A stretch of DNA of 64,000 nucleotides from Heliomarina baculiformis (GTDB lineage: Bacteria > Pseudomonadota > Alphaproteobacteria > Rhodobacterales > Rhodobacteraceae), in the NCBI RefSeq assembly GCF_019966545.1, contig NZ_JAIMIC010000003.1, positions 124,001 to 188,000 of the forward strand, written 5' to 3'. How positions within the stretch are numbered: the stretch's first letter is position 1; each line of letters begins with the position of its first letter. Below are positions 44,320-55,083 of the stretch, piece after piece. The notes beneath the pieces were generated by a model, which searched no databases, was not told where the DNA came from, and was given only the letters and a program-made list of their open reading frames with translations. The position numbers and the translations under genes are program-made.

Positions 44320-44649
44320 GGCGAAGCCAAAGGACATTCGCCGGCGCACACGGAAGCACCATCCGTGCGGGCCCAAAATCCAAATCGTAGTTGAAGGGTA
44401 GGAGGAGCGCCGTGACGAGGTGGCCGAGGAATGCGCATCATTGGCGGCCTCAGCCGGGACCAGCTATAATCCATATGGCTTCCGGTCATTTTGAGTTTTC
44501 CATCGCCTCACGGTTGCGTGATGCCATGCAGAGCTGCCAATATGCATCCAAGATGCTGATTCATGGAGCGCTTGCTTCAACAGTTCCAAGACGGTGCATC
44601 GGCCGGGTCGATCTGGCTTTCGCATCGCGGTAAGTATCGCAGGGGCATA
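44320..44649. promoter_or_regulatory. Region upstream of the nap operon
   Basis: 330 bp without a supported gene. It should contain the nap promoter. A site TTGCGTGATGCCAT at 44514-44527 fits the TTG-N8-CAA box except for the last base, so no firm regulator site can be named. AGGGGC lies 5 bases before the napE start. Confidence 0.4.
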
Positions 44650-44838
44650 ATGATAGATAGCAGCAACAATCCGCCAGATGGCCCTCAAATCCTTAACAAG
44701 CGGCAAGAACTATTCAGGTTCTTCGTGCTCGCATTTGGCATATGGCCGATTGTAGCCGTGGGCGTTGTCGGCGGTTATGGCTTTCTTGTCTGGATGTATC
44801 AGATCATCGCCGGCCCACCGGGTCCCCTCGGGCATTGA
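44650..44838 (+). CDS. napE: Periplasmic nitrate reductase small membrane subunit NapE
   Basis: 62 residues with a soluble N-terminus (LNKRQELFRFFVLAFGIWP) leading into one transmembrane helix (IVAVGVVGGYGFLVWMYQII) and a short PGPLG tail. The RxELFxFFxLAxxxxP pattern is that of NapE, a protein of unclear function at the head of nap operons in alphaproteobacteria such as Paracoccus. The start ATG at 44650 is preceded by AGGGGC. napF begins 7 bp downstream. Confidence 0.88.
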   Translation: MIDSSNNPPDGPQILNKRQELFRFFVLAFGIWPIVAVGVVGGYGFLVWMYQIIAGPPGPLGH

Positions 44839-44844
44839 TCCTGA

Positions 44845-45336
44845 ATGCCAGCCCAAGCCAGCATATCCCGCCGCCAACTTCTGAAAGGGTCTCCTCGACC
44901 GGCTGAATTCGGGCCGAGGCCGCCAGGTGTGACCGTGGCGTCGCTTGGTGAATGCACGCGCTGCGGGGATTGTGTTTCGGCTTGCCCGGAGGGGATTCTC
45001 GGCCTTGCCGATGAAGGTGTGATCCTCTTGCCGGACCGGGGTGAATGCACTTTCTGCGGATCTTGTGCCGAGGTTTGCGAGGCATCGGTCTTTGAGACTG
45101 ATGTTCGCATGTCTCACAGCTTCGCGATTTCGAACGATTGCCTCGTGCTGGCCGGTATCACCTGCATGTCCTGCCGGGACGCCTGTCCGGAGGTGGCCAT
45201 TTCTATGCAACCGCGGATCGGTGGGCCTTTCCTGCCGGTCCTACACCAATCGGCCTGCACGGGCTGTGGCGCTTGCGTCGCACCGTGCCCAGCCGATGCC
45301 ATTCATGCCGTGAGAAAGGAGCCCGCCGATGCCTGA
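44845..45336 (+). CDS. napF: Ferredoxin-type protein NapF
   Basis: 163 residues with four [4Fe-4S] cysteine sets: CTRCGDCVSACP, CTFCGSCAEVC, CMSCRDACP (with an upstream Cys) and CTGCGACVAPCP. The N-terminus ISRRQLLKG is short and looks Tat-like but lacks a full hydrophobic region, which agrees with the known cytoplasmic location of NapF. It is thought to help mature the NapA cofactors. It overlaps napD by 8 bp. Confidence 0.93.
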   Translation: MPAQASISRRQLLKGSPRPAEFGPRPPGVTVASLGECTRCGDCVSACPEGILGLADEGVILLPDRGECTFCGSCAEVCEASVFETDVRMSHSFAISNDCLVLAGITCMSCRDACPEVAISMQPRIGGPFLPVLHQSACTGCGACVAPCPADAIHAVRKEPADA

Positions 45337-45604
45337 GCGCTGGCACGTCTCGTCCGCTGTTGTGAGCGTGAGTGACACGCATCGCGATGCCGTTGCAGAC
45401 TGTCTCATGAGCTTGGAAGGGGTGGAAATCCATGGTGGCGATGCGACCCGGCTGATCATCACGATCGAGGGTGGCAGCACCGGTCAGCTTGGGGACCGAC
45501 TGACCGAGATCAACCTCATGCCCGGCGTGCTCGTGGCGAACATGGTTTTCGAACACGCAGAAGAACCCGACGAAACGGAGGAGCCAATATGCCACCCGAC
45601 CTGA
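45329..45604 (+). CDS. napD: NapA maturation chaperone NapD
   Basis: 91 residues, ferredoxin-like fold of the NapD family: [38 protein letters not shown] and [18 protein letters not shown]. NapD binds the Tat signal of NapA and prevents export before the molybdenum cofactor is in place. It overlaps napF by 8 bp and napA by 16 bp, so the nap genes are tightly coupled. Confidence 0.93.
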   Translation: MPERWHVSSAVVSVSDTHRDAVADCLMSLEGVEIHGGDATRLIITIEGGSTGQLGDRLTEINLMPGVLVANMVFEHAEEPDETEEPICHPT

Positions 45605-48096
45605 ACCGACGTCAGCTTCTGAAGGCACAGGCGGCTGCGCTCGCCGCATCTGCCGCAGGGATTCCACACGAGTCGCTTGCGCAGCCGGTTCCGGGCGGTG
45701 TCGAAGCCCTGAATATCAAGTGGTCCAAGGCGCCTTGCCGGTTCTGCGGCACCGGCTGTGGCGTGATGGTCGGCGTGAAGGAGGGCAAGGTCGTCGCCAC
45801 CCACGGCGACATGCAGCACGAGGTCAACCGCGGGCTCAACTGCGTGAAGGGCTATTTCCTGTCCAAGATCATGTACGGCCAGGACAGGCTGACCACGCCG
45901 CTGATGCGCAAGACGAACGGGGTGTTCGACAAGAACGGCGACTTCGAACCCGTCAGCTGGGACGAGGCGTTCGACGTCATGGCCGCCCGGGTCAAGAAGG
46001 TTCTGGCCGAGAAGGGGCCCGAGGGCATCGGCATGTTCGGCTCGGGCCAGTGGACGGTGATGGAAGGCTACGCCGCGACCAAGCTGATGCGGGCGGGGTT
46101 CCGGTCGAACAACCTCGATCCGAACGCGCGGCACTGCATGGCCTCGGCCGCGACCGCCTTCATGCGGACCTTCGGCATCGACGAGCCGATGGGCTGCTAC
46201 GACGATTTCGAACATGCCGACGCCTTCGTGCTCTGGGGCTCCAACATGGCCGAGATGCACCCGATCCTCTGGACGCGGCTCGCCGACCGGCGGCTCGGCT
46301 CGCCCGGGGTGAAATGCGCGGTGCTGTCGACCTTCACGCACCGCTCGATGGACCTGGCCGACATTCCGATGGTCTTCAAGCCGGGCACCGACCTCGCGAT
46401 CCTCAACTACATCGCGAACCACATCATCCAGACCGGCCGCGTGAACGAGGAATTCGTCGGCAAGCACACCACCTTCAAGAAGGGCGCGACCGACATCGGC
46501 TACGGCCTGCGCCCCGAGCACGAGCTCGAGATGGCCGCGACGGGCGCCGGCAATCCGGGGCTGATGGAGGACAGCGATTTCGAGGCGTTCAAGGAGCACG
46601 TCTCGACCTACACGCTGGACTACGTGAGCGAGCTGTCGGGGGTGGAGCCCGGCTTTCTCGAGGAACTGGCCGAGCTTTACGCCGATCCGGACACCAAGGT
46701 CATGTCGCTCTGGACGATGGGGTTCAACCAGCATGTCCGGGGCGTCTGGGCGAACCAGATGGTCTACAACATCCACCTTCTGACCGGAAAGATCTCGGAG
46801 CCCGGCAATTCGCCCTTCTCGCTGACCGGCCAGCCCTCGGCCTGCGGCACGGCGCGCGAGGTCGGGACCTTCGCGCACCGGCTGCCGGCGGACATGGTGG
46901 TGACCAACCCCGAGCATGTCGCGCATACCGAGGAGCTCTGGAAGCTGCCGCACGGGCTGCTGAACACCAAGCCGGGGTTCCACGCCGTGCTGCAGGACCG
47001 GATGCTGAAGGACGGTGTGCTGAACTTTTACTGGGTGCAGGTGAACAACAACCTGCAAGCGGCACCCAACTCGCAGAACGAGACTTACCAGGGCTACCGG
47101 AACCCCGACAACATGATCGTGGTCTCCGACGCCTATCCGACAGTCACGGCCATGGCCGCCGACATCATCCTGCCTGCCGCCATGTGGGTCGAGAAGGAAG
47201 GCGTTTATGGCAATGCTGAACGCCGGACACATGCTTGGCATCAGCTGGTCGATGCGCCGGGTGAGGCGCGGTCGGACCTCTGGCAACTGGTCGAATTCTC
47301 GAAACGTTTCACGACGGACGAGATCTGGCCGGCCGAAATCCTCAACGCGCATCCTGAATACCGGGGGAAAACGCTCTACGATGTTTGCTTCGCCAATGGG
47401 CAGGTCGATGCCTTCTCCTTGGGTGAGGTGCGCGACGACTACGAAAACCAGGAGGCGAAGGATTTCCGGTTCTACCTCCAGAAGGGCCTCTTCGAGGAAT
47501 ACGCCGCCTTCGGGCGCGGTCACGGTCATGATCTGGCGCCCTACGACACCTACCAAAGCGACGAGGTGCGCGGGCTGCGCTGGCCGGTCGTTGATGGGGA
47601 AGAGACCAAGTGGCGCTTCAAGGAAGGCTATGATCCATATGTGACGCCAGGCAGCGGTTGGGAGTTCTACGGAAAGCCCGACGGCCGGGCCGTCATCATC
47701 GCGGTCCCTTACGAGCCGCCGGCGGAAAGTCCGGACGACGAGTTCGACATGTGGCTGGTGACGGGCCGGGTTCTGGAACACTGGCATTCCGGGTCGATGA
47801 CAATGCGCGTGCCGGAACTCTACAAGGCGTTCCCGGGAGCCAAGGTCTTCATGAACGCGATCGACGCCAGAGAACGCGGGCTGAATCAGGGGATGGAAGT
47901 GCGGGTGATCTCGCGCCGGGGAGAGATACGCAGCCGAATTGAGACGCGCGGTCGCAACCGGATGCCGCCTGGCGTGATCTTCGTGCCGTGGTTCGACGCC
48001 AGCCAGCTGATCAACAAGGTGACGCTGGATGCGACTGACCCGATATCGAAACAGACGGACTTCAAGAAATGCGCTGTGCGCGTGGAGAAGGTCTGA
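45589..48096 (+). CDS. napA: Periplasmic nitrate reductase catalytic subunit NapA
   Basis: An 835-residue Mo-bis-MGD enzyme reducing nitrate to nitrite in the periplasm. It has a Tat signal peptide with [19 protein letters not shown], and a [4Fe-4S] set [13 protein letters not shown]...CVKGYF near residue 50. The molybdenum Cys is in [14 protein letters not shown] (about 180). The C-terminal molybdopterin-binding part has [18 protein letters not shown]. Length fits the family. The stop overlaps napB (TGATG). The middle of the gene is noticeably richer in G/C at third positions than its ends, which may reflect recombination but is not proof. Confidence 0.97.
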   Translation: MPPDLNRRQLLKAQAAALAASAAGIPHESLAQPVPGGVEALNIKWSKAPCRFCGTGCGVMVGVKEGKVVATHGDMQHEVNRGLNCVKGYFLSKIMYGQDRLTTPLMRKTNGVFDKNGDFEPVSWDEAFDVMAARVKKVLAEKGPEGIGMFGSGQWTVMEGYAATKLMRAGFRSNNLDPNARHCMASAATAFMRTFGIDEPMGCYDDFEHADAFVLWGSNMAEMHPILWTRLADRRLGSPGVKCAVLSTFTHRSMDLADIPMVFKPGTDLAILNYIANHIIQTGRVNEEFVGKHTTFKKGATDIGYGLRPEHELEMAATGAGNPGLMEDSDFEAFKEHVSTYTLDYVSELSGVEPGFLEELAELYADPDTKVMSLWTMGFNQHVRGVWANQMVYNIHLLTGKISEPGNSPFSLTGQPSACGTAREVGTFAHRLPADMVVTNPEHVAHTEELWKLPHGLLNTKPGFHAVLQDRMLKDGVLNFYWVQVNNNLQAAPNSQNETYQGYRNPDNMIVVSDAYPTVTAMAADIILPAAMWVEKEGVYGNAERRTHAWHQLVDAPGEARSDLWQLVEFSKRFTTDEIWPAEILNAHPEYRGKTLYDVCFANGQVDAFSLGEVRDDYENQEAKDFRFYLQKGLFEEYAAFGRGHGHDLAPYDTYQSDEVRGLRWPVVDGEETKWRFKEGYDPYVTPGSGWEFYGKPDGRAVIIAVPYEPPAESPDDEFDMWLVTGRVLEHWHSGSMTMRVPELYKAFPGAKVFMNAIDARERGLNQGMEVRVISRRGEIRSRIETRGRNRMPPGVIFVPWFDASQLINKVTLDATDPISKQTDFKKCAVRVEKV

Positions 48097-48554
48097 TGAG
48101 ACAACTTCGCCTTCCCGCCATCTTCGGTGCCTGCCTGACAGCAACCTTTGTTCTGGCTCAGAACGTGCCGGAGCTTTCCGGACCGTCCCCCAACCCGATG
48201 GAACCTGTGCCAGCCGCCCCGCTGGAACGCTATGTGACGGACGACGTGCGCCAGATGCGGGCCTATCCAGAACAGCCACCGGTGATCCCGCATTCGATCG
48301 AGGGTTACCAGCTGTCGGTCAATGCGAACCGCTGCATGTCCTGCCACAAACGCGAACATTCACTCGGGTCCGGGGCCCCGATGATCTCGATCACGCATTA
48401 TATGACGCGCGACGCTCAGATGCTCGCCGACGTGTCCCCTCGTCGGTATTTCTGCACCCAGTGCCATGTGCCGCAGGCCGATACGTCGGCGCTGATCGGC
48501 AATACCTTCACGGACATGTCCGAAATGGGTGCGTCCGGCGCGGGGAGCGAGTGA
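48096..48554 (+). CDS. napB: Diheme cytochrome c subunit NapB
   Basis: 152 residues with a signal peptide ([18 protein letters not shown]) and two c-heme sites, CMSCH (about residue 78) and CTQCH (about 120). The [20 protein letters not shown] block is typical of NapB. It passes electrons from NapC to NapA. The ATG at 48096 overlaps the napA stop by one base; an earlier in-frame start would lie inside napA. Confidence 0.95.
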   Translation: MRQLRLPAIFGACLTATFVLAQNVPELSGPSPNPMEPVPAAPLERYVTDDVRQMRAYPEQPPVIPHSIEGYQLSVNANRCMSCHKREHSLGSGAPMISITHYMTRDAQMLADVSPRRYFCTQCHVPQADTSALIGNTFTDMSEMGASGAGSE

Positions 48555-48555
48555 C

Positions 48556-49248
48556 ATGCGCTGGATACTTGCCCCTTTCCGCTGGTTCTGGGACGTCCTT
48601 TGGACCCCTGCCGGAACGCTCGGGCTCGGGTTCCTGACCCTGGGAGGGTTCGTCGGCGGGGTGGTCTTCTGGGGCGGTTTCAACACTGCGCTCGAATACA
48701 CCAACACCGAGGACTTTTGCGTCTCCTGCCACGAAATGCGCGACAACGTCTTCGAAGAGCTGTCACACACCGTCCATTTCTCCAACCGATCCGGGGTGAG
48801 GGCAGGGTGTCCCGACTGCCACGTGCCGCATGAATGGACCGACAAGATCGCCCGCAAGATGCAGGCGTCGAAAGAGGTCTGGGGCAAGATCTTCCGGACC
48901 ATAGACACCCGCCAGAAGTTCCTTGAGCATCGATTGGTCATGGCGAAGCGCGAATGGTCGCGGCTGAAGGCCAACGACAGCCTTGAATGCCGGAACTGCC
49001 ATTCCGAAGTGGCCATGGACCTCAGCCGCCAATCGCCGCGCGCGGCGGAGATCCACACAGAATACCTGCTGTCGGGTCAGCGAACCTGCATCGACTGTCA
49101 CAAGGGTATTGCGCACGAGCTACCGGACATGACCGGCGTCGAACCGGGCTGGTCCGTGCCAAAGGAACTTCAGGGCGAGACACAGCCGGGTCTGTCACCG
49201 GCGGAGGAAATCCAGAGTTTTCTTCTGGAACGGCAGATCGGCGACTGA
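48556..49248 (+). CDS. napC: Membrane-anchored tetraheme cytochrome NapC
   Basis: 230 residues, NapC/NirT family. One N-terminal membrane anchor ([20 protein letters not shown]) is followed by four CxxCH hemes: CVSCH, CPDCH, CRNCH and CIDCH. It takes electrons from ubiquinol and gives them to NapB. It starts 1 bp after the napB stop. It ends the napEFDABC operon; napG and napH are absent, as usual in alphaproteobacteria. A 132-bp gap with a small CTTCGC/GCGAAG repeat follows. Confidence 0.95.
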   Translation: MRWILAPFRWFWDVLWTPAGTLGLGFLTLGGFVGGVVFWGGFNTALEYTNTEDFCVSCHEMRDNVFEELSHTVHFSNRSGVRAGCPDCHVPHEWTDKIARKMQASKEVWGKIFRTIDTRQKFLEHRLVMAKREWSRLKANDSLECRNCHSEVAMDLSRQSPRAAEIHTEYLLSGQRTCIDCHKGIAHELPDMTGVEPGWSVPKELQGETQPGLSPAEEIQSFLLERQIGD

Positions 49249-49380
49249 CGCCTCGCGAGTTTGCTGAAGCGCAAAGACAGCAGCCGCAGGGAAGCGCATA
49301 TCTATCAGCGTTCTTCGCGATTGATGCGAAGTTAGGAGCGGCCGACGTGCCAGTGTAATTGAAAAAAAGGGCATGACGTC

Positions 49381-49551
49381 ATGCTGAACAATATCGGATT
49401 GCCGGGTCTGGCGATCATCCTCGTCGTCGTGATTGTGCTGTTCGGGCGCGGCAAGATTTCCTCGATCATGGGCGAGGTGGGACAGGGATTGACCGCCTTA
49501 CGTCGCGGTATCAGGCAGGAGCCGGAGACAGACGAGACCACAGCCGCCTGA
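49381..49551 (+). CDS. tatA: TatA/E-like twin-arginine translocase subunit
   Basis: A 56-residue protein: a short N-terminus, one hydrophobic helix (LPGLAIILVVVIVLFG) and an amphipathic helix with the TatA hinge (FGRGKISSIMGEVGQGL), then a short acidic tail. Phe-Gly at the hinge and the Lys and Gly positions are those that define TatA/TatE. It lies between napC and nosR with a terminator behind it. NapA, NosZ and NosX in the same cluster carry Tat signals, so it is probably a dedicated Tat pore subunit for denitrification enzymes. The tail is shorter than in a housekeeping TatA. Confidence 0.85.
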   Translation: MLNNIGLPGLAIILVVVIVLFGRGKISSIMGEVGQGLTALRRGIRQEPETDETTAA

Positions 49552-49582
49552 ACCGCGGGCAAAAGAAAGACAGAAAGAGAGT

Positions 49583-49605
49583 GCGGGGCCGGAGGCCCCG
49601 CTTTT
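49583..49605 (+). terminator. Rho-independent terminator after tatA
   Basis: A perfect 8-bp stem GCGGGGCC/GGCCCCGC with loop GGA is followed by TTTTCGTTT. It separates the nap-tatA transcript from the nos operon. Confidence 0.92.
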
Positions 49606-49637
49606 CGTTTCACAGCCCCCCTAATTCGCCGAGAACG

Positions 49638-49651
49638 TTGCTCAATCGCAA
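49638..49651. promoter_or_regulatory. NnrR/FNR-type box upstream of nosR
   Basis: TTGCTCAATCGCAA fits TTG-N8-CAA, with a palindromic TTGC/GCAA core. It ends 68 bp before the nosR ATG. The same pattern is found upstream of nirK at nearly the same distance, which suggests control by a nitric-oxide- or oxygen-sensing Crp/Fnr regulator. Confidence 0.7.
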
Positions 49652-49719
49652 ACTCCGCACCCGGCCCCGCCTTTAAGCAACGTCCAATGAAGTTTGGGCT
49701 GATGTGAGGCAGAGAGAAG

Positions 49720-51900
49720 ATGCGAAGCGCGATGCGCCAGATTGCTTGGGCGTTGGCTCTCCTGTTGGGCTCTGCTGTTCAGGCCTTGGCGGCGCCTATC
49801 GTGGATCAATTCCTTGAGGTTGTAGAGCCTCAGGACTTCGTGCCTGGAGCCGAGGCCTTCGGTGTTCCACGCGATGACGGGCTCGTGCCGACGCTGAAGG
49901 GGAGCGACACGATCGGCTGGGTCTTCCTGACCTCTGATTTCGTGCCCACGACCGGGTATTCGGGCAAACCGATCCACATACTCGTTGGCCTCTCGCCGGA
50001 GGCGCATCTGACCGGCGCGAAGCTGATCAAGCATTCGGAGCCGATCGTTCTGGTCGGCATTCCCGAAAGCGAGATCCGGGCGGTCATCGACCATTATACC
50101 GGGTTCGATCTGCGCTCCGTGGCCGGTCCGCGGGATACCGGTGACCTGGAAATCGTCTCGGGGGCCACGGTCACGATCATGGTGATCGACGACTCGATCC
50201 TGCGGGCCGGGGTCAAGGCTGCCCGCGCATTGGGGCTGGAGGGTTTCGCTGCCCCTTCCGCATCCGGACCGGGAAAAGAGATCGCCCCCGATGCCGGTCA
50301 GGTCACCGACTGGGAAACGCTGGCCGGCAATGGTGCCATTCGCCGCCTCATGCTGGACGTCGGAACGATCAATGCGGATTTCGCCGCGCTCGGCGATCTG
50401 CGGACGGAGAAAAACGCGGAAACAGCGGCACCCGATGAGGCCTATGTCGATGTCTGGACCGCGTTGGTCAGCCATCCAGCCATTGGGCGGTCGCTGCTGG
50501 GCGAGGCGGGCTGGGACAATCTGGCCGCACGGTTGGAGCCAGGGGATCACGCCATCGCAGTATTCGGTGCCGGAGAATGGTCCTTCAAGGGCTCGGGTTA
50601 TGTGCGCGGCGGCATTTTCGACCGTTTCCAGCTGATCCAGGGTGAGATGTCCTATCGGTTTCGCGATCGCGGGCATCAGCGCATCGGACAGATCGCGGCC
50701 GAGGGCGCCCCGGAATTCGGAGAGATGGACCTGTTCATCGTCCCCGCAGCGTCTGGGTTCGATCCGGCCAGGCCCTTCCGGCTACAGTTCCTCGTCAGCC
50801 GTGCCGTCGGTCCGATCGAGAAGGTCTTCCTGACCTATGATCTGGGCTACGAGTTGCCGTCCCCATATGTGCGCGAGGTTCCTTCTGAACCCGTCGCACA
50901 GGCGGAACCGGCAGCTGTCGACACGGACGCCCGCGACGCGCTCTGGCAACGGATATGGGACACCAAGCGACTACAGGTGATCGTTCTTGCCACCGCGCTG
51001 GCGCTCCTGTCGGGCATCTTCTTCTTCCAGGCCTTCGCGACCCGGAACGCGCGAACCTTTGCGATCCTGCGCAACGCCTACCTCGTGTTCACGCTCGTCT
51101 TTGTCGGCTGGATTGCCAATGCGCAGCTCTCGGTCGTGAACATTCTCGCGGTGGTGAACGCTCTTTTCAGTGACTTCCAGTGGAACACCTTCCTGATGGA
51201 CCCGCTGATCTTCATCCTTTGGTTCGCCGTGGCGGCAGCCCTGCTGTTCTGGGGGCGTGGGGCCTACTGTGGCTGGCTGTGCCCGTTCGGCGCGCTTCAG
51301 GAGCTGTCGAACAAGATCGCGCGCCGGTTCCGGGTGCCGCAGGTGACGTTGCCCTGGGGCCTGCACGAGCGGCTCTGGGCGGTCAAATACATCATCTTTC
51401 TCGGACTCTTCGGCCTGTCGCTCTATTCGCTCGAACTGGCCGAGCGGTTCGCCGAAGTTGAGCCATTCAAGACCGCGATCATCCTGAAGTTCGCGCGGCC
51501 TCTGCCCTACGTGCTGATCGCATTGGCCTTCCTGCTGCCGGGGCTTTTCATCGAGCGGTTCTATTGCCGCTATGTCTGCCCCCTCGGCGGCGGTCTCGCC
51601 ATCCCCGCGCGGCTGCACATGTTCCGCTGGCTCAAACGCTACAAGGAATGCGGCAACCCGTGCCAGCTCTGCGCGACGGACTGCCCGGTCGATGCGATCC
51701 ACCCGACAGGCGAGATCAACCCGAACGAGTGCATCTCCTGCCTGAATTGCCAGGTGCTCTACCAGGATCACGCGCGCTGTCCGGTCGTCATCAAGACCGA
51801 CAAGCGGCGCGCCAAGGACGCGGCATCGGCGGCTGCGCTCGCCGCCCATGCCGAACGACCGAACCTCGGTCATCCCAACCAACTTTCCAGTGCCAAATGA
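49720..51900 (+). CDS. nosR: Nitrous oxide reductase regulatory/electron-transfer protein NosR
   Basis: 726 residues. It has a signal peptide, then a periplasmic FMN-binding domain with the covalent flavin site SGATVT (about residue 147), six transmembrane helices, NapH-like CxxxCP motifs ([12 protein letters not shown] and [11 protein letters not shown]), and two C-terminal [4Fe-4S] sites ([15 protein letters not shown] and [11 protein letters not shown]). NosR feeds electrons to NosZ and is needed for its expression or activity. The ATG follows GAGAGAAG. It starts the nosRZDFYLX operon. NosX, encoded downstream, attaches the flavin. Confidence 0.96.
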   Translation: MRSAMRQIAWALALLLGSAVQALAAPIVDQFLEVVEPQDFVPGAEAFGVPRDDGLVPTLKGSDTIGWVFLTSDFVPTTGYSGKPIHILVGLSPEAHLTGAKLIKHSEPIVLVGIPESEIRAVIDHYTGFDLRSVAGPRDTGDLEIVSGATVTIMVIDDSILRAGVKAARALGLEGFAAPSASGPGKEIAPDAGQVTDWETLAGNGAIRRLMLDVGTINADFAALGDLRTEKNAETAAPDEAYVDVWTALVSHPAIGRSLLGEAGWDNLAARLEPGDHAIAVFGAGEWSFKGSGYVRGGIFDRFQLIQGEMSYRFRDRGHQRIGQIAAEGAPEFGEMDLFIVPAASGFDPARPFRLQFLVSRAVGPIEKVFLTYDLGYELPSPYVREVPSEPVAQAEPAAVDTDARDALWQRIWDTKRLQVIVLATALALLSGIFFFQAFATRNARTFAILRNAYLVFTLVFVGWIANAQLSVVNILAVVNALFSDFQWNTFLMDPLIFILWFAVAAALLFWGRGAYCGWLCPFGALQELSNKIARRFRVPQVTLPWGLHERLWAVKYIIFLGLFGLSLYSLELAERFAEVEPFKTAIILKFARPLPYVLIALAFLLPGLFIERFYCRYVCPLGGGLAIPARLHMFRWLKRYKECGNPCQLCATDCPVDAIHPTGEINPNECISCLNCQVLYQDHARCPVVIKTDKRRAKDAASAAALAAHAERPNLGHPNQLSSAK

Positions 51901-51913
51901 AGGAGGAAAGACA

Positions 51914-53812
51914 ATGAGCGAAGAAACCAAGGGTGTGTCCCGCAGAGGGCTGTTCAAGGGAACCGCCGGTGTCGCGGCGCTCGCGACCGTTGCCGGGACA
52001 AGTGGGCTGGGCCTGCTTGGCTCGACCCGCAGGGCAGCGGCCGCGACGGCCTCGACCGAGGTCGCACCGGGCGAGCTGGACAGCTACTACGGCTTCTGGT
52101 CCTCGGGCCAGTCGGGCGAGGTGCGCATCATCGGCGTGCCGTCCATGCGTGAACTGATGCGCATCCCGGTGTTCAACCGCTGCTCGGCCACCGGCTGGGG
52201 GTCCACGAACGAAAGCCTGAAGATCCTGACCGAGGGGCTGCTGCCCGGGACGAAGGAGTTCCTCGCCAAGCGGGGGCGCGTCACCTACGACAACGGCGAC
52301 CTGCACCACCCGCACATGTCCTTCACCGAGGGCACCTATGACGGGCGCTTCCTGTTCGTCAACGACAAGGCCAACACCCGCGTCGCGCGCATCCGCTGCG
52401 ACATCATGAAGACCGACAAGATCATCGAGATCCCGAACACGTCGGACATCCATGGTCTGCGGCCGCAGAAGTACCCGCGCACCGGCTACGTTTTCGCCAA
52501 TGGTGAACACCGCGTCCCGCTGCCGAACGACGGCATCGTGCTGGACGAACCCGAGAAATACGTCTCGATCTTCACCGCCATCGACGGCGACACCATGGAG
52601 ATCGCCTGGCAGGTGATCGTCAACGGCAACCTCGACAATTGCGATGCGGATTACGACGGGCTCTATGCCTTCTCGACCTGCTACAACTCCGAGAACGGGG
52701 TGACGCTGGCGGACATGACCGCGAACGAGCAGGACTGGGTGGTCATCTTCGACATAAAGGCGATCGAGGCGGGCATCGCGGCCGGGGATTACACCGAATA
52801 CAACGGCGTGAAGGTCCTCGACGGGCGGGAAGCCGGGAAATACACCCAGTATATCCCCGTCTCGAACAGCCCGCACGGCTGCAACATGGCCCCCGACAAG
52901 CGCCACCTGTGCATCAACGGCAAGCTGTCGCCCACGGTAACCGTGATCGACGTGACCAGGCTGCCCGAGGTCTTCGGCGGGGCGGAACCGCGCTCGGCCG
53001 TGGTGGCGGAGCCGCAACTGGGCCTCGGCCCGCTTCACACCGCCTATGACGGCAAGGGCAACGCGTTCACGACGCTCTTCCTCGACAGCCAGATGGTGAA
53101 GTGGAACATCGAGGACGCCATCAAGGCCTTCAACGGCGAAGACGTGGACCCGATCATCGAGAAGATCGACGTGCATTACCAGCCGGGCCACAACCACACC
53201 ACGATGGGCGAGACGCTTGAGGCGGATGGCCAGTTCCTGATCTCGCTGAACAAGTTCTCGAAGGACCGTTTCCTGAACGTGGGTCCGCTGAAACCCGAGA
53301 ACGACCAGGTGATCGACATCTCGGGCGAGAAGATGGCGCTTGTCCACGATGGCCCGACCTTCGCCGAGCCGCATGACTGCATCCTCGTGCGGGCCGACAA
53401 GGTGAACCCGGTGTCGATCTATGACCGTGGTGACAGCCTGTGGGAAGAGGCGCGGCTTCAGGCCGAGAAGGACGGCGTGGAACTGGAATACGGTGCCGAT
53501 GTCATCCGTGACGGCAACAAGGTGCGGGTGTACATGCACTCGGTCGCGCCGGCGTTCAGCCTCGATCAGTTCGAGGTGACGCAGGGTGACGAGGTGACGG
53601 TCTACGTCACCAACATGGACGAGGTCGACGACCTGACCCATGGCTTCACCCTGGGCAATCACGGCATCGCCTTCGAGGTCGGTCCGCAGGCCACCGCATC
53701 GGTGACCTTCACCGCCGATCGTCCGGGCGTGCACTGGTATTACTGCCAGTGGTTCTGCCACGCGCTCCACATGGAGATGCGCGGCCGCATGCTCGTGAAA
53801 CCGGTCGCGTAA
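51914..53812 (+). CDS. nosZ: Nitrous oxide reductase NosZ (clade I)
   Basis: 632 residues. It has a Tat signal ([20 protein letters not shown]), which marks clade I NosZ. The propeller domain holds the CuZ histidines ([19 protein letters not shown] minus none, about residue 130; also [15 protein letters not shown] and [13 protein letters not shown]). The C-terminal cupredoxin has the CuA site [14 protein letters not shown]. It reduces N2O to N2 in the periplasm. I chose the ATG at 51914, seven bases after AGGAGG, because an earlier in-frame start lies within nosR and would precede the Tat signal by 22 residues. Confidence 0.98.
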   Translation: MSEETKGVSRRGLFKGTAGVAALATVAGTSGLGLLGSTRRAAAATASTEVAPGELDSYYGFWSSGQSGEVRIIGVPSMRELMRIPVFNRCSATGWGSTNESLKILTEGLLPGTKEFLAKRGRVTYDNGDLHHPHMSFTEGTYDGRFLFVNDKANTRVARIRCDIMKTDKIIEIPNTSDIHGLRPQKYPRTGYVFANGEHRVPLPNDGIVLDEPEKYVSIFTAIDGDTMEIAWQVIVNGNLDNCDADYDGLYAFSTCYNSENGVTLADMTANEQDWVVIFDIKAIEAGIAAGDYTEYNGVKVLDGREAGKYTQYIPVSNSPHGCNMAPDKRHLCINGKLSPTVTVIDVTRLPEVFGGAEPRSAVVAEPQLGLGPLHTAYDGKGNAFTTLFLDSQMVKWNIEDAIKAFNGEDVDPIIEKIDVHYQPGHNHTTMGETLEADGQFLISLNKFSKDRFLNVGPLKPENDQVIDISGEKMALVHDGPTFAEPHDCILVRADKVNPVSIYDRGDSLWEEARLQAEKDGVELEYGADVIRDGNKVRVYMHSVAPAFSLDQFEVTQGDEVTVYVTNMDEVDDLTHGFTLGNHGIAFEVGPQATASVTFTADRPGVHWYYCQWFCHALHMEMRGRMLVKPVA

Positions 53813-53829
53813 GGGGAGGGGACCGGATC

Positions 53830-55083
53830 ATGCGCTCTCTGGTTTTCGTGCTGGCCCTTTGCCTCGCTCCGCTTGCGTCCCTTGCGGAGACGGTCGAGGT
53901 GCGGCCGGGACCGGGGGCGCTGGTGCGGGCCCTCGCGACCGCCCGGCCCGGCGATACATTGGTGCTTGGGGAAGGCACTTATGCCGGGCCGGTGAGTATC
54001 AAGACACCTGTCACGCTGACGGGACCTCTTGCCCGGATCGAAGGTCCGGGCGAGGGCTCCGTCATCACGGTCGACACCGGCGGCGTGACGATCACCGCCC
54101 TCACCATTTCGGGCGCGGGTGCCCGCCTCAGCGATCTCGACAGCGGTATTCGCCTGACGAAGGCGGCCCGGGGCACGATCATCGACGGTGTGACGCTGGA
54201 GGGGAACCTGATCGGGGTCGACGTCCATGGGGCCCGTGACGTCACCATCCGGAACAGCCGGATCGAGGGGCGAAACGACCTGCGTGTCGCGGAACGCGGG
54301 CCGGGCATCTACGTCTGGAACGCACCGGGTCTGACGGTCGAGGACAACCGGATCTCGAAAGGCCGGGACGGCGTGTTCATCACGACGTCAAATGACGCGG
54401 TCTACCGGCGCAACCGCTTCAGCGATCTGCGGTTCGCGTTCCACTCCATGTACGCCAACCGGATCGAGGTCACGGACAATGTCAGCCGCGGCAACGACAT
54501 GGGCTTTGCCTTCATGTATTCGACGCGGCTGATCGTCGAACGGAACCTGTCGGACGGCGACGCCGACCACGGCTTTTTCATGAACTTCGCCAACCGGGCC
54601 GAGATGCGCCGGAACGAGGTGCGCGACGGCGGCGAGAAATGCCTGTTCATCTACAATTCCAACCACAACCGCATCGAGGGCAACCGCTTCGAAGGCTGCG
54701 GGATCGGTGTCCACTTTACCGCAGGCAGCCAGGGCAATGTGCTGGCCGGAAACGCCTTCATCGGCAACAGGACGCAGGTGAAATACGTCGGCACCACCTG
54801 GATGGAATGGTCGGCCGACGGCATCGGCAACCACTGGTCCGATCACGTCGCCTTCGACGTGAACGGCGATGGCATCGCCGACAGTCCCTATCGGCCCAAT
54901 GACAGCATCGACCGGCTTGTCTGGTCGCAGCCGGCGGCACGGCTGCTGATGGGGGCGCCGGCCATGCAACTCATCCGCTGGTCGCAATCACGGTTTCCGG
55001 GGCTCTTGCCCGGAGGCGTGACCGACACCCATCCGCTGACGTCGCCGACCGGAACCGGACTGCCGCAAGGAGATCCCTCATGA
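53830..55083 (+). CDS. nosD: Copper-site maturation protein NosD
   Basis: 417 residues with a Sec signal peptide (LVFVLALCLAPLASLAE). Most of the protein is a right-handed beta-helix of PbH1/CASH repeats (DGVTLEGNLIGVDVHGARDV, shown in part, and IEDNRISKGRDGVFI-like turns). NosD is a periplasmic partner of the NosFY ABC transporter in building the CuZ centre, probably by handling sulfur and copper. The ATG at 53830 lies 17 bp after nosZ with GGGGAGGGG before it. It overlaps nosF by 4 bp. Confidence 0.93.
   Translation: MRSLVFVLALCLAPLASLAETVEVRPGPGALVRALATARPGDTLVLGEGTYAGPVSIKTPVTLTGPLARIEGPGEGSVITVDTGGVTITALTISGAGARLSDLDSGIRLTKAARGTIIDGVTLEGNLIGVDVHGARDVTIRNSRIEGRNDLRVAERGPGIYVWNAPGLTVEDNRISKGRDGVFITTSNDAVYRRNRFSDLRFAFHSMYANRIEVTDNVSRGNDMGFAFMYSTRLIVERNLSDGDADHGFFMNFANRAEMRRNEVRDGGEKCLFIYNSNHNRIEGNRFEGCGIGVHFTAGSQGNVLAGNAFIGNRTQVKYVGTTWMEWSADGIGNHWSDHVAFDVNGDGIADSPYRPNDSIDRLVWSQPAARLLMGAPAMQLIRWSQSRFPGLLPGGVTDTHPLTSPTGTGLPQGDPS

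Noticed and set aside
44514-44527. TTGCGTGATGCCAT as an NnrR/FNR box for the nap operon
   Set aside because: The second half-site is CAT instead of CAA and the inner bases do not form a palindrome; too weak to claim.
45720-47219. GC-richer central part of napA as a sign of recombination
   Set aside because: The shift is visible by eye only; conserved catalytic regions often differ in codon use, and no breakpoint can be fixed without a comparison.
45484-48279. 931-codon open frame on the - strand opposite napA
   Set aside because: It mirrors napA, whose identity is certain; the translation is His/Arg/Val-rich without domains, as expected from a codon-bias shadow.
49313-49331. CTTCGC-N7-GCGAAG inverted repeat between napC and tatA
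   Set aside because: The stem is only six base pairs with no T-run, and does not match a known regulator site; could be chance.
51791-53770. 659-codon open frame on the - strand opposite nosZ
   Set aside because: Antisense shadow of the GC-rich nosZ gene; no motif and no start signals.
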